A stretch of 64,000 nt of DNA. It comes from Stenotrophomonas sp. 169. Its GTDB lineage: Bacteria > Pseudomonadota > Gammaproteobacteria > Xanthomonadales > Xanthomonadaceae. Of the stretch, positions 44,024-53,769 are shown one piece after another. How positions within the stretch are numbered: the first letter of the stretch is position 1; each line of letters opens with the position of its first letter. The DNA is taken from the NCBI RefSeq assembly GCF_014621775.1, contig NZ_CP061204.1:1880501-1944500 (forward strand). Reading direction: 5' to 3'. Made by a program: the position numbers and the translations under genes. Under the pieces are notes generated by a model. The model had not been told where the DNA came from. It did not search any database and saw only the letters and a list, made by a program, of their open reading frames with translations.

Positions 44024-45258
44024 GCCAGACCACTCCCCCGGGTAATGGACCCGACGACAGGCGCGATGGCACGCAGCCGGAAAACAACCCGTATTTCAAC
44101 CGGGTAGATCCGGAGCCCACGCCTGACCTGGACGCTGCGGCCCCGCGTCTGCGGACGGTGGAAGAGCGCCGCCTGGATCGCAAGGCGCTGCTGTTCCTGG
44201 GTGGCATCCTGCTGCTGCTGCTGGCCATGGGCTACCTGCTGTTCCGCAAGGGCAACGAGCCGGAGCCGGCACCGGTGCCGCGTGCAGAAGCACGTACCAC
44301 CACGCCCGTGCTGCCGACCATCCCGAGCGCGACGCCGATCGAAGCGCCTGCCGAGCCGATTCCGATGTTGCCGCCGCCGCCAGTCGATGACACGGCGCCG
44401 TCGTACGCCGGTGGTGATCGCGGTGATCGTGGCCCGCGTGGCCCGACCCTGCTGGAGCGCCGCATCGCTGCTGCCGAAGCACTGGGTGAAGGCCAGGGCC
44501 AGACCCTGGGGCAGTATCCGCAGCCGCAAGGTCAGGCCAATCCGTATCTGCCGGGCGGTCCGCTGGATCCGGCCGCGCAGGGTGCCGGCGGTGCTGGTGC
44601 CCAGGGTGCGCAGGGCGGGATGCTGGGTCGGGAAGGCGAAGCACTGCCGACCTCCGCTGCCTTCATCCGCAGTCCGGATGCACTGCTGGTGCGCGGCACC
44701 TATCTGCGTTGCGTACTGGAAACACGGATCATCACCGACATCCCCGGCTACACCTCGTGCCTGGTGACCGAGCCGGTGTATTCGATCAACGGTCGGACGC
44801 TGCTGCTGCCGAAGGGTTCGAAGATCTACGGCAGCTACAACGGTGGCCCGGTGGCCAAGCGCGTGGACGTCATATGGGACCGCATCACGACGCCGAACGG
44901 CATCGACGTGGCCATGTCCAGCCCCGGCACCGACGGACTGGGTGGCGCCGGCGTGCCTGGGCAGTACACCGCCCATTGGGGCAAGCGTCTGACCAGCGCG
45001 CTGATGATCAGCCTGCTGGCCGATGCCTTCAAATACGCCGCGGCGGAAAACGGTCCGGAAACCACCACGATCGGCAGCAATGGTTTCGCGGTGCAGAGCC
45101 CGTATGAAAGCGCGACCGCGCGGACGATGGAGCGCCTGGCCGGTGAAGCGTTGTCGGATCGGCCGCAGCCGACCGTCACCGTCAACCAGGGCACCGTGAT
45201 GAACGTCTACGTCGCCAAAGACGTTGATTTCAGCGCCGTGCTCGGCCGCCGGATGTAA
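44020..45258 (+). CDS. virB10: VirB10, envelope-spanning core protein
   Basis: 412 aa. Cytoplasmic N-terminus, membrane helix at about 57-75 (LLFLGGILLLLLAMGYLLF), Pro-rich periplasmic linker, then the TrbI/VirB10 beta-barrel domain: FIRSPDALLVRGTYLRCVLE, YTSCLVTEPVYS, LLLPKGSKIYGSY and VDVIWDRITTPNGIDVAM, with the antenna region ALMISLLADAFKYAA. It links inner- and outer-membrane parts of the channel. Confidence 0.96.
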   Translation: MSQTTPPGNGPDDRRDGTQPENNPYFNRVDPEPTPDLDAAAPRLRTVEERRLDRKALLFLGGILLLLLAMGYLLFRKGNEPEPAPVPRAEARTTTPVLPTIPSATPIEAPAEPIPMLPPPPVDDTAPSYAGGDRGDRGPRGPTLLERRIAAAEALGEGQGQTLGQYPQPQGQANPYLPGGPLDPAAQGAGGAGAQGAQGGMLGREGEALPTSAAFIRSPDALLVRGTYLRCVLETRIITDIPGYTSCLVTEPVYSINGRTLLLPKGSKIYGSYNGGPVAKRVDVIWDRITTPNGIDVAMSSPGTDGLGGAGVPGQYTAHWGKRLTSALMISLLADAFKYAAAENGPETTTIGSNGFAVQSPYESATARTMERLAGEALSDRPQPTVTVNQGTVMNVYVAKDVDFSAVLGRRM

Positions 45259-45273
45259 GGAGCGAGAAGGACC

Positions 45274-46317
45274 GTGGACGCAGAAACTTCCCCCATCGCA
45301 CTGGTTTCCAGTGAATTCCTGCAGTACCAGTACGAAGTGCTGGGCATTGCCGGGTTCATGGAATCGCAGGACGTGACGGAAATCTGCATCAACCGTCCGG
45401 GCGAGCTGTACCTGGAAACCCGCAATGGCTGGGAACGGGTCGCTGTTCCCACGCTGACCTTCGAGCGTGCACGCCAGTTCTGTACGGCGGTGGTCAACGA
45501 GAGCAACACCGGGCAGCGCATCACCGATGCCGACCCGATGGTCTCGTTGACCTTCCCCAGCGGCCCGCGTGCGCAGTTCGTGATTCCCCCGGCGTGTGAC
45601 GGCGGCAAGGTCTCCATCACGATCCGCCTGCCGTCCAAGCACACGCGCACGTTGTCGCAGTACCAGGACGATGGGTTCTTCGACCAGATCCTGGAGCAGG
45701 AAGCTGGCCTGAACACCCAGGACCAGGAGCTGCTGGCACTGCGCCAGTCGCGCGAGTACGCCGAGTTCTTCAAGCGCGCCGTGCACTACCGCAAGAACAT
45801 CGTGGTATCCGGCGCGACCGGCAGCGGCAAGACGACATTCATGAAATCGCTGGTCAACCATATCCCCGCGGAAGAGCGGTTGGTGACCATCGAAGACGCG
45901 CGCGAGTTGTTCATCACCCAGCCCAACGTGGTGCACCTGTTGTACTCCAAGGGCGGGCAGAGCAGCAGCAACGTCAGCGCCAAGACCTGCATGGAAGCCT
46001 GCCTGCGCATGAAGCCGGACCGGATCATCCTGGCCGAGCTGCGCGGCGATGAGGCGTTCTACTTCATCCGCAACTGCGCGTCCGGCCATCCTGGTTCCAT
46101 CACCAGCTGCCATGCCGGCAGCCCGGAACAGACCTGGGACCAGTTGGCGTTGATGGTGAAGGCGTCGTCGGAAGGCTCGGGGCTGGAGTTTGCCGTGATC
46201 AAGCGCCTGCTGCAGATGACCATCGATATCGTTGTGCATGTAAAGGCGCACGCAGGTTCGCGCTACATCACCGGCATCGATTTCAATCCCGGCCGCACCC
46301 AAGGGCAGGAGCAGTAA
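45274..46317 (+). CDS. virB11: VirB11, T4SS traffic ATPase
   Basis: 347 aa hexameric ATPase. Walker A GATGSGKT at 180-187, Walker B-type segment RIILAELRGDEAFYF, the His box SGHPGSITSCHAGS and N-terminal domain EICINRPGELYLETRNGWE. It powers assembly and substrate handover with VirB4 and VirD4. Start GTG with AAGGAGCGAGAAGG upstream. It follows virB10 by 15 bases. Confidence 0.96.
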   Translation: MDAETSPIALVSSEFLQYQYEVLGIAGFMESQDVTEICINRPGELYLETRNGWERVAVPTLTFERARQFCTAVVNESNTGQRITDADPMVSLTFPSGPRAQFVIPPACDGGKVSITIRLPSKHTRTLSQYQDDGFFDQILEQEAGLNTQDQELLALRQSREYAEFFKRAVHYRKNIVVSGATGSGKTTFMKSLVNHIPAEERLVTIEDARELFITQPNVVHLLYSKGGQSSSNVSAKTCMEACLRMKPDRIILAELRGDEAFYFIRNCASGHPGSITSCHAGSPEQTWDQLALMVKASSEGSGLEFAVIKRLLQMTIDIVVHVKAHAGSRYITGIDFNPGRTQGQEQ

Positions 46318-46372
46318 CCATGGCCATGCAGAACCATCGACCGTACCGCGCAGGCAAGGGGAGGGCACGCTG

Positions 46373-47323
46373 ATGCTGCCTGGACTCGAAGTACTGGCCT
46401 GTCCGGAAATGGCCGTCTCCATGGACGTGATGAAGCACGTGGTGCAGGTGGAATCCTCGCGCAACCCGTACGCGATTGGCGTAGTGGGCGGCGCATTGGC
46501 GCGCCAGCCGCAGCGTTTGGACGAAGCAGTGGCGACGGCCAAGATGCTGGAACAGAATGGCTACAACTTCTCGCTGGGGTTGGGTCAGGTGAACCGCTAC
46601 AACCTGGCCAAGTACGGCCTGAACAGTTACGAGAAAGCGTTCGAGACCTGCCCGAACCTGCAGGCGGCCTCGCGCATTCTCGCTGAGTGCCACTCGCGTT
46701 CTGGCGGCGACTGGGGCAAGTCGTTCAGTTGCTACTACTCGGGCAACTTCACCACCGGTTTCCGCCACGGCTATGTCGACAAGGTGTTCAACTCGATGCG
46801 GCGTGGCCAGATGGTGGCCGCCGTTGGCGGGGTGCAGCCGATCCGGGTGATCGACCGACAGGGCCCGCGTCCAGCCTCTGCCACGCGGCAGCCGCTACCG
46901 GAGCACGTCACGCGTTTGAACAACCGGATCGCCGGTTCGGCGTCGGCACCGGTAGTTGTTGCGCAGCCGGATGATCCGGCGCGCGCCTACGTGGTGTATC
47001 CCAATACGAATGACATGGTCCGTGGCAGCTTGCTGCGCACGGCCGACGGCGCCTTGTCGCGCGCGGTCATGGGCCTGGTGGATCGCGCGGTGCAGCCGCA
47101 GCAGTCCGCTCAGCCGGTGGCCGGCGGCATGTACGCCGAGCCGCCGCAGCAGCAGATGGCCGCGCCTGCGCCCGGATATGCGCAGCCGATGCAGGAGCAA
47201 CCGGTACTGGTGCAGCCGTGGGGACAGCGCAACGCGCCGGCCCAAGGCGCCGCACCCGTCCAACAGGCGCCGCAGCAGCGGGCACCGCAGGGTCCGCCTG
47301 TCGATGATGCCTTCGTTTTCTGA
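46373..47323 (+). CDS. virB1: VirB1, periplasmic lytic transglycosylase
   Basis: 316 aa. Lytic transglycosylase fold: catalytic Glu E27 in VVQVESSRNPYAIGVVGG, then SLGLGQVNRYNLAKYGLN and YYSGNFTTGFRHGYVDKV. It cleaves peptidoglycan to make room for the channel. The C-terminal half is Gln/Ala/Pro-rich and disordered. No classical signal peptide is seen at the N-terminus, so export may use an upstream or atypical signal. A start with GGGAGGGCACGCTG upstream fits. Confidence 0.9.
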   Translation: MLPGLEVLACPEMAVSMDVMKHVVQVESSRNPYAIGVVGGALARQPQRLDEAVATAKMLEQNGYNFSLGLGQVNRYNLAKYGLNSYEKAFETCPNLQAASRILAECHSRSGGDWGKSFSCYYSGNFTTGFRHGYVDKVFNSMRRGQMVAAVGGVQPIRVIDRQGPRPASATRQPLPEHVTRLNNRIAGSASAPVVVAQPDDPARAYVVYPNTNDMVRGSLLRTADGALSRAVMGLVDRAVQPQQSAQPVAGGMYAEPPQQQMAAPAPGYAQPMQEQPVLVQPWGQRNAPAQGAAPVQQAPQQRAPQGPPVDDAFVF

Positions 47324-47396
47324 ACCTTTTTACCGGGGCGCCCCCGCACCCCTTCACCCGCAACATCCCTCCAGCACAGCAGAAGGAACGAAATCC

Positions 47397-47783
47397 ATGA
47401 ACAAGTCCCACATCGATCTGGCGCATGCCAAGCGCACCGCCAAGACCCTTGCACTGGCCACCGCCTTCGTTGGCGCTCTGTTCGTGCCGGAAGTGTTCGC
47501 GACCCCGGGTGGCTTTGCTGACACCGACAAGAAGGTCTGCGGCTTCTTCGACAGCATCAGCGGCCTGCTCAACATGGCCTCCATCGCCGTGGTCACCATC
47601 GCAGTGATCTTCGCCGGTTACCAGATCGCGTTCGCCCACAAGCGCATTTCCGACGTGTCGCCGATCCTGATCGGTGGCCTGCTGATCGGTGCAGCCAGCC
47701 AGATCGCCAAGATGCTGCTGGGTGACGGCGCTACCGAATGCACCGCCGCGCTGATCCAGGCGTCCAGCTCCTACTATGCATAA
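47397..47783 (+). CDS. virB2: VirB2, major pilin-like subunit
   Basis: 128 aa from ATG 47397, with AGAAGGAACG upstream. Signal region (LALATAFVGALFVPEVFATPG), then two membrane helices (MASIAVVTIAVIFAGYQIAF and ILIGGLLIGAASQIAKMLLG) joined by a short basic loop (HKRISDVS), as in cyclic or linear T4SS pilins. Cys at KKVCGFF and ATECTAA may form a disulfide. It overlaps virB3 by 8 bases. Confidence 0.93.
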   Translation: MNKSHIDLAHAKRTAKTLALATAFVGALFVPEVFATPGGFADTDKKVCGFFDSISGLLNMASIAVVTIAVIFAGYQIAFAHKRISDVSPILIGGLLIGAASQIAKMLLGDGATECTAALIQASSSYYA

Positions 47784-48108
47784 GAACGTCGTCTTCCGCG
47801 GATGCACACGGCCGGCGATGTTCCTCGGCGTGCCGTATGTCCCGTTCTTCATGGTCGCCGGCGGTCTGCTGCTGCTGTCCATGTACTGGAATCTGTGGGT
47901 ACTGCTCGCGATTCCAGTAGCGGTTTTCATCATGCGGCAGATGGCAAAGCGCGACGAAATGATCTTCCGCTTGATGGGTCTGCGCCTGCAGTTCAAGTTC
48001 CGCGCGCGGAACCTGCAGGACCATGACGGCATGTGGGTGTTCAGTCCGAACGCGTATCGCAAGACCCCGGCACCGGACGACCATCGTCGTCCCGCGCGTC
48101 GGCGCTGA
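47776..48108 (+). CDS. virB3: VirB3, inner-membrane T4SS protein
   Basis: 110 aa. Two close hydrophobic helices (PFFMVAGGLLLLSMYWNLW and VLLAIPVAVFIMRQM), basic C-terminus (RRPARRR), as in VirB3. It associates with VirB4 at the inner membrane. It overlaps the end of virB2 by 8 bases. Confidence 0.93.
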   Translation: MHKNVVFRGCTRPAMFLGVPYVPFFMVAGGLLLLSMYWNLWVLLAIPVAVFIMRQMAKRDEMIFRLMGLRLQFKFRARNLQDHDGMWVFSPNAYRKTPAPDDHRRPARRR

Positions 48109-48153
48109 CCGTTTTTCCAGCAGTACGTTTGTCCAGCGATCCAGGAGAGTTGC

Positions 48154-50601
48154 ATGTTCAGTCCCGATACGTCGATCAGCGAGTTCATTCCCTTGTCCTC
48201 GCACGTTGCACCGTCTGTGGTGAAGACCACCGGCGGCGACTATCTGCTGACCTGGCACCTGGAAGGCCTGCCCTTCGTGGGCCGCGAAGAGTGGGAGCTG
48301 GAGCACAAGCACAACACGTTCAACCGGTTGCTGCAGTCCCTGCGTGCGCCTGACTTCGTCAATGTCGCCTTCTGGGTGCATGACGTACGTCGCCGCCGCA
48401 AGCTGAAGTCGCGCAGCACGTTCCGTGAGCGCTTCAACCAGGACGTGTCGGATGTGTACATGGACATGCTGTCCAGCCAGCGCATCATGCAGAACGAGCT
48501 GTACATGACGATGATCTACCGGCCCGTCGTGGCCGGTAAGCGCTTCGTGGAAAAATCGGGGAACGTCGAACGCCTGCAGGCCGAACAGGAGCAGGCGGTC
48601 GACAAGTTGATGGAGCTGGCGGGCAACGTGGAAGCGGTGATCCGTGACTACGCCCCGTACCGGTTGGGGATGTACGAAGCAGCCAACGGCGTGGTGTTTT
48701 CCGAAACGCTGGAGTTCTTCGGTTACCTGATCAACCGGATCGACGAACCGGTGCCGGTGCTGGCCGCGCCGGTCGCCGATTACCTGCCGGTCAGCCGGCA
48801 CATGTTCTCGCCGAAGACAGGCGATTTCGTGATCAACACGCCAAACGGCGAGAACCACTTCGGCGCGATCCTCAACATCAAGGAGTTCGCCGAGGGGACC
48901 TGGCCGGGCGTGCTCAATGGGTTGAAGTACCTGGATTTCGAGTACGTCATCACCCATTCTTTCAGCCCGATGGGTCGCCAGGATGCACTGAAGATCCTCG
49001 ACCGCACCAAGGGCATGATGATCTCCTCCGGTGACAAGGCCGTCAGCCAGATCACCGAGCTGGATTACGCCATGGACCAGCTGTCCTCCGGCAATTTCGT
49101 GCTCGGCGAGTACCACTACATCATTGCCGTGTATGCCGAGAGCCAGGTCAAGCTGGCCAACAACGTGTCGGCTACCCGCGCGGAACTGTCCAACGCCGGC
49201 TTCGTGTCGGCCAAGGAAGACCTGGCTGTTACTTCGTCGTTCTACTCGCAGATTCCGGCCAACTGGCGCTATCGCACCCGTCTGGCCAACCTGAGCTCGT
49301 TGAACTTCCTCGGCCTGTCGCCGCTGCACAACTTCGCCACCGGCAAGCAGCAGAACAATCCGTGGGGCGAGTGCGTGACCACGCTGCAGACCACCAACGG
49401 TCAGCCGTACTACTTCAATTTCCATGCCACCCACCCGGCGGAGAACTCGCTGGGCGAAAAGGCGATCGCCAACACCATGGTGATCGGCAAATCCGGTACG
49501 GGTAAGACCGCGCTGATCAACTTCCTGCTCAGCCAGGTGCAGAAGTACGATCCGGCGCCGACCATCTTCTTCTTCGATAAAGACCGCGGCGCGGAGATCT
49601 TCGTCCGTGCCTGCGGCGGCAACTACCTTGCGCTGGAGAATGGACGCCCGACCGGCTTCAATCCGTTCCAGTGTGAGCGCAACGAATCCAACGTGCAGTT
49701 CCTGGCCGATCTGGTCAAGGTGCTGGCCGGCAAGACGCAGTACAGCGCCCGCGAAGAAGAGGATATCTTCCGCGCCGTGGAGAGCATGCTCGATACGCCG
49801 ATGCACCTGCGCAGCATGACCAACTTCCAGAAGAGCCTGCCCAACATGGGCGATGACGGCCTGTATGCGCGCATGCGCCGCTGGACGTCGGGCAACTCGT
49901 TGGGCTGGGTGTTCGACAATCCGGTGGACACCATCGACCTGACGCGCGCGAACATCATTGGCTTCGACTACACCGAAATAATCGACAATCCGGAAGTGCG
50001 CGTGCCGGTCATCCAGTACCTGCTGCACAAGCTGGAATCCCTGATCGACGGCCGTCGACTGATCTACGTGATGGACGAGTTCTGGAAGATCCTTGACGGC
50101 AGCGGCGGCCTGAAGGAGTTCGCCAAGAACAAGCAGAAGACCATCCGTAAGCAGAACGGCCTGGGCATTTTCGCCACGCAGAGCCCGGAGGACGCGCTCA
50201 ACAGCGATATCGCCGCGGCGCTGATCGAACAGACCGCGACGCTGATCCTGTTGCCGAACCCCAACGCCAGCCGCGAAGACTATATCGAAGGCCTGAAACT
50301 GACCGAAGCCGAGTTCAAGGTCGTCACCGCCCTGGATGAACGCTCGCGGTGTTTCCTGGTCAAGCAGGGGCATGCGTCCAACGTCTGCCAGCTTAATCTT
50401 CGCGGTATGGACGACATTCTGTCGGTCATTTCAGCCTCGACGGACAATATCGATGTCATGCACCATGTACTCCATGACGCTGCATTGCGCGAAAAAGTGA
50501 GCGAGGCCGATCTCACACCGGAACAGTGGTTGGAAGATTTCTACAAGCAGCGGAAGGGATCGGGTAAGCCGGCCTCTTCCAGCAGGGAGCAGGCCGCATG
50601 A
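48154..50601 (+). CDS. virB4: VirB4, T4SS ATPase
   Basis: 815 aa. N-terminal CagE/TrbE/VirB domain, then ATPase with Walker A GKSGTGKT at 445-452, AIIFFFDKDRG-like segment TIFFFDKDRGAEIF, Walker B LIYVMDEFWKIL and motif GLGIFATQSPEDALNS. It is the largest ATPase of the system and supports pilus biogenesis and transport. It overlaps virB5 by 4 bases. Confidence 0.96.
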   Translation: MFSPDTSISEFIPLSSHVAPSVVKTTGGDYLLTWHLEGLPFVGREEWELEHKHNTFNRLLQSLRAPDFVNVAFWVHDVRRRRKLKSRSTFRERFNQDVSDVYMDMLSSQRIMQNELYMTMIYRPVVAGKRFVEKSGNVERLQAEQEQAVDKLMELAGNVEAVIRDYAPYRLGMYEAANGVVFSETLEFFGYLINRIDEPVPVLAAPVADYLPVSRHMFSPKTGDFVINTPNGENHFGAILNIKEFAEGTWPGVLNGLKYLDFEYVITHSFSPMGRQDALKILDRTKGMMISSGDKAVSQITELDYAMDQLSSGNFVLGEYHYIIAVYAESQVKLANNVSATRAELSNAGFVSAKEDLAVTSSFYSQIPANWRYRTRLANLSSLNFLGLSPLHNFATGKQQNNPWGECVTTLQTTNGQPYYFNFHATHPAENSLGEKAIANTMVIGKSGTGKTALINFLLSQVQKYDPAPTIFFFDKDRGAEIFVRACGGNYLALENGRPTGFNPFQCERNESNVQFLADLVKVLAGKTQYSAREEEDIFRAVESMLDTPMHLRSMTNFQKSLPNMGDDGLYARMRRWTSGNSLGWVFDNPVDTIDLTRANIIGFDYTEIIDNPEVRVPVIQYLLHKLESLIDGRRLIYVMDEFWKILDGSGGLKEFAKNKQKTIRKQNGLGIFATQSPEDALNSDIAAALIEQTATLILLPNPNASREDYIEGLKLTEAEFKVVTALDERSRCFLVKQGHASNVCQLNLRGMDDILSVISASTDNIDVMHHVLHDAALREKVSEADLTPEQWLEDFYKQRKGSGKPASSSREQAA

Positions 50602-51404
50602 ACACGAAACAGACTCACCGCATGGAGGTTCTCATGACTCGTCCGAATTCCAAGCGCCCGCGCACGGCGCGTCGCATGACCAAACTCTGCTCCAGCTTGG
50701 TGCTGGGCGCCTCGATGCTGTTCGCGACCAACGTCGGCGCCTCGGGTGTGCCGGTGTTCGACGGCGCGAACTGGTTCGAAAACATGTGGTCAAAGATCCA
50801 GTCCGGCGCAGAGTTCGCCAAGGATGAACTGCGCTGGGCCGAGCAGCTGAAGCGCTACACCGATGCGTTGGTGACGATCAGCGGGACGATCAACAACTTC
50901 GGCCTGCCGGCGGGTGCACCACTCACCACCGTGCCGGACAACTACATGGTGGCCGAGACCTGCGGCGGCGCCGATCTCAGCCTGACCGGTCTGTTCAAGC
51001 GTTTCGTATACCAGCCCGAGGGTGACTGGAAGGCCCAGCAGCAGACGATCTGCTCGCGCATCCGTGTCATCCGCAACCGCAAGTACAACGAGTCGATCGA
51101 GTTCGCCGGCGGCACCATGGCGCAGATGCAGGCCGCGCTGGATCGCATCAACAACCTGCGTACGGCGAGCAAACTGCTAGGCAATGTCACCGCAGTTGAC
51201 AGCGAGTCGCTGCGCACGGCCAACGATATCGCGGTCAAGACGCGCGAGTGGGAGACGCGCATGAAGGCCTACGACGCGTTCATCTCCGTCGAGGAAGAGA
51301 ACCTGAAAGTAATCGCGATGGGTGCGCTGAAAGGCAAGTCCAACCGGCTTGCGCGTGATCTGGTGAAGACGGCAGCCCTCAAGACTGCCCTCAGCATAAA
51401 GTAA
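50598..51404 (+). CDS. virB5: VirB5, minor pilus-tip subunit
   Basis: 268 aa. Basic N-terminus then signal peptide LCSSLVLGASMLFATNVGAS. The mature part is helical (WFENMWSKIQSGAEFAKDEL, ALDRINNLRTASKLLGNV, KTREWETRMKAYDAFI), as in VirB5/TraC-type tip proteins. The start overlaps the virB4 stop (ATGA); the ATG 12 codons in (MTRPNSKRP) is an alternative with its own GGAGG. Confidence 0.9.
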   Translation: MNTKQTHRMEVLMTRPNSKRPRTARRMTKLCSSLVLGASMLFATNVGASGVPVFDGANWFENMWSKIQSGAEFAKDELRWAEQLKRYTDALVTISGTINNFGLPAGAPLTTVPDNYMVAETCGGADLSLTGLFKRFVYQPEGDWKAQQQTICSRIRVIRNRKYNESIEFAGGTMAQMQAALDRINNLRTASKLLGNVTAVDSESLRTANDIAVKTREWETRMKAYDAFISVEEENLKVIAMGALKGKSNRLARDLVKTAALKTALSIK

Positions 51405-51481
51405 GACCGCTGCATCACCGTTTGATGCGCAACGACAGGCTGTCGCTGGGCAAACAGGAATAATTTCCAAGGATCGCAGGA

Positions 51482-52624
51482 ATGATGTTCAGGGCACTCG
51501 ACAATTTCCACTTCTCCGACGGGTTGCTGCACCTGCTGCAGAACGTCGCACGCGTGCAGTCCTCCATCGGTGACTTCGTTTTCTTCCGCCTGATCCTGGA
51601 TTACCTGGAAAAGCGGATCAGCGATTTCGGCGTGGCGTTGCTCGGCAACATGATGACTTGGGTAGGCGGTATCGCCCTCACCCTGATGACGCTTTGGGTG
51701 CTGGTGCAGGGTTTCCGCATCGTCACCGGCCGCAGCCGCGAATCCATGATGGCGCTGGTGACCGACATGGCGCGTGCCGCGCTGATTGTCAGTATCGCCA
51801 CGAGCATGGCCATGTTCGGCACCAAGGTGCATGACTTCCTCGCCAACGACGTCAAGAACGAGATTTCGCAGGTCGTCACGGATTCGGACAAGAAGCCGGA
51901 GGACCAGATCGATGACGCGCTGGCGTGGATGCAGGTTGCCATGTCCAGCATCGACGCGATCAACGTGGCGGGTGATCCCGTACTGGCAGGCGACAAGAAC
52001 CGCGCCATGATGCTGATTGCCCTCGGAACGGGTGGGCCAGCGGTCACTGCGGGCTCCATGCTGCTGCTGTATCAGATCGCTTTGGCGTTGTTCATCGGCC
52101 TTGGGCCACTCTTCATCCTCTGTCTGTTGTTCGACCAGACCAAGGCACTGTTCCAGAAATGGCTCTTCTACGGCATAGGCACGATGTTTTCACTGGCCGT
52201 CCTCGCAGCGATGGTGTCCATTGCGCTGGACATGGTGATCCGTGTCGCCGGTGCATTCTGGGCTACGGCTTTGGTTGATACCTTCCTGATGAATGGCAGC
52301 ATGAGTGATGGCATGACCAGCCAGGCGATGCAGCAGGGTGGCATGGGCTTGATCCTGACGACGTTGATCTTGACCGCGCCGCCGATGGCAGCGTTCTTCT
52401 TCCAAGGGACTTTGGGTAGCTTTATGGCGTATTCGCAGATTGGTGGTAGTGCGGGACAGGCAGCGCCAGGGCCCCAGGGCCAGCCGCCTGGGTCGTATAC
52501 GCCGGCTGCGCCGGTTACCAATCAATTCAACACGGAGCAGGGGGGCGGTGGTGTTCGCTCGATGTCTGGCGCGCCTCAGACCCCGGCGCCCTCCCAGTCC
52601 GGCAGTCGCGGTCTCGCAAATTAG
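51482..52624 (+). CDS. virB6: VirB6, polytopic inner-membrane channel protein
   Basis: 380 aa. At least six hydrophobic segments, among them MMTWVGGIALTLMTLWVLV, IALALFIGLGPLFILCLLF and GTMFSLAVLAAMVSIALDMV. Signature segments FLMNGSMSDGMTSQAMQQG and MAAFFFQGTLGSFMAYSQIG follow, then a Pro/Gly/Gln tail (APGPQGQPPGSYTPAAP). The C-terminal part (from about ATALVDTF) is duplicated as a fossil at 54787-55191. It is the last apparatus gene; DUF4189 genes start 10 bases later. Confidence 0.94.
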   Translation: MMFRALDNFHFSDGLLHLLQNVARVQSSIGDFVFFRLILDYLEKRISDFGVALLGNMMTWVGGIALTLMTLWVLVQGFRIVTGRSRESMMALVTDMARAALIVSIATSMAMFGTKVHDFLANDVKNEISQVVTDSDKKPEDQIDDALAWMQVAMSSIDAINVAGDPVLAGDKNRAMMLIALGTGGPAVTAGSMLLLYQIALALFIGLGPLFILCLLFDQTKALFQKWLFYGIGTMFSLAVLAAMVSIALDMVIRVAGAFWATALVDTFLMNGSMSDGMTSQAMQQGGMGLILTTLILTAPPMAAFFFQGTLGSFMAYSQIGGSAGQAAPGPQGQPPGSYTPAAPVTNQFNTEQGGGGVRSMSGAPQTPAPSQSGSRGLAN

Positions 52625-52634
52625 AGGGTAGATA

Positions 52635-53186
52635 ATGATTGCTCGTATGATGTCGTCGCGAACCTCTAAGAGGCTGCGTCGAGTCCGGAGTTTGCAAAAG
52701 CTCGCCCTTCTTAGTCTAGGTTTGGCGTGTGTCCAGCTTGCTTTTGCCGAAGGACGTTGCCCGCCTGGACAATTTCCGGTCGGAGGCGAGGGAATGCTGG
52801 GTTGCGCGCCGATCCCGCAGGCTGCTGCAGAGCCTGCTGCACCGCGTCCTACGGGCAGGTGGATTGAGACGTGGGGGGCCTTTGCAGTTTCAGGCACCAC
52901 CGGCGGAGCCGCGACGGGCTTGCGAAGCAAGGCTGAAGCATCCAGAGCCGCTATCGCCGACTGTGCGAAGGATGGTGCCAGGAATTGCGAAGTGAAAATG
53001 ACCTATAAGAATCAATGCATGGCGGCGATGTATTTTGGCCCCGGATACGAGAGCAGGCTTCGGTCCGCCGCAACGGCCGACATAGCTAGCCAAGGCTTGG
53101 AACGTGACTGTAGGGCGCAGGTTCCGAACGGCGTATGTGAAATCATCTACACCGGCTGTAGTGAGCCGATCTTCGAGAAGTACTAG
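52635..53186 (+). CDS. DUF4189-family secreted protein A
   Basis: 183 aa. Basic N-terminus and signal peptide ending VQLAFA, then EGRCPPGQFPVGGEGMLGCA. Mature part has eight cysteines in three groups: two near the N-terminus, three in ADCAKDGARNCEVKMTYKNQC and three in RDCRAQVPNGVC..GC. The central RWIETWGAFAV is the Trp motif of DUF4189. It starts 10 bases after virB6 with AGAGGG upstream, so it is probably transcribed with the apparatus. It is predicted periplasmic or surface exposed with four disulfides. Function unknown. Confidence 0.85.
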   Translation: MIARMMSSRTSKRLRRVRSLQKLALLSLGLACVQLAFAEGRCPPGQFPVGGEGMLGCAPIPQAAAEPAAPRPTGRWIETWGAFAVSGTTGGAATGLRSKAEASRAAIADCAKDGARNCEVKMTYKNQCMAAMYFGPGYESRLRSAATADIASQGLERDCRAQVPNGVCEIIYTGCSEPIFEKY

Positions 53187-53229
53187 CGCTCAATCAGTAC
53201 TGCAATCGAATTTCAGCCCGTGAGGATGG

Positions 53230-53769
53230 ATGTCTAAGCCAGCACGCTACTTCCAACTATTGGTCGCGCTTTCGGTGTTGGTCCTGCCTTGTTTCGCGGC
53301 CAGTGCCGAGGGCAACTGCCCTCCCGGTCATTACCCTGTTGGCGGACAAGGCGTCATGGGGTGTGCGCCGATATCCAATTATGGCGGAGCGCAGCCGGGT
53401 CAGCCTCAGCAGCCTGCGGTGGATCCTGGGCGGTATGAAGCGCGTTGGGGAGCGTTCGCACTCTCTGACACCACCACTGACGCGGGTGTTGCAGCAGACG
53501 AAGTGAGTCGCAGTGCGGCCGTTGCGACTGCGCTTGGAAAGTGCTCGCGCAATGGCGTGAAGGATTGCCGCGTCATCCTCGATTACAGCAGCCAGTGTGC
53601 CGCGTGGGTTGTGCCACCGGCTGATGTGCCTGGTGCGAAGGTGGGCTTGGGCGTTGGCAAGACGACCGAAGCGGCCATCGGGGATGGATTGATGAAGTGC
53701 AAGCCTGCTGCAGGCGGGACGTGCACGGTCGCTTACAGCGGTTGCAGTCTGCCAAAGTACATTCGCTGA
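53230..53769 (+). CDS. DUF4189-family secreted protein B
   Basis: 179 aa. Signal peptide (LVALSVLVLPCFAASA), then EGNCPPGHYPVGGQGVMGCA. The eight mature Cys follow the same plan: KCSRNGVKDCRVILDYSSQC and KCKPAAGGTCTVAYSGC. The Trp motif is ARWGAFALS. It diverges at the tail (KYIR) from A, C and D, which end in aromatic residues. AGGATGG precedes the ATG. It is 43 bases after A. A weak hairpin follows at 53875. Confidence 0.85.
   Translation: MSKPARYFQLLVALSVLVLPCFAASAEGNCPPGHYPVGGQGVMGCAPISNYGGAQPGQPQQPAVDPGRYEARWGAFALSDTTTDAGVAADEVSRSAAVATALGKCSRNGVKDCRVILDYSSQCAAWVVPPADVPGAKVGLGVGKTTEAAIGDGLMKCKPAAGGTCTVAYSGCSLPKYIR

Noticed and set aside
43822-46542. 906-aa minus-strand frame across virB9-virB10-virB11
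   Set aside because: Antisense shadow of three recognised T4SS genes in high-GC DNA; His/Gln/Arg-rich and without motif.
47731-50373. 880-aa minus-strand frame across virB4
   Set aside because: Antisense shadow of virB4; no recognisable domain.
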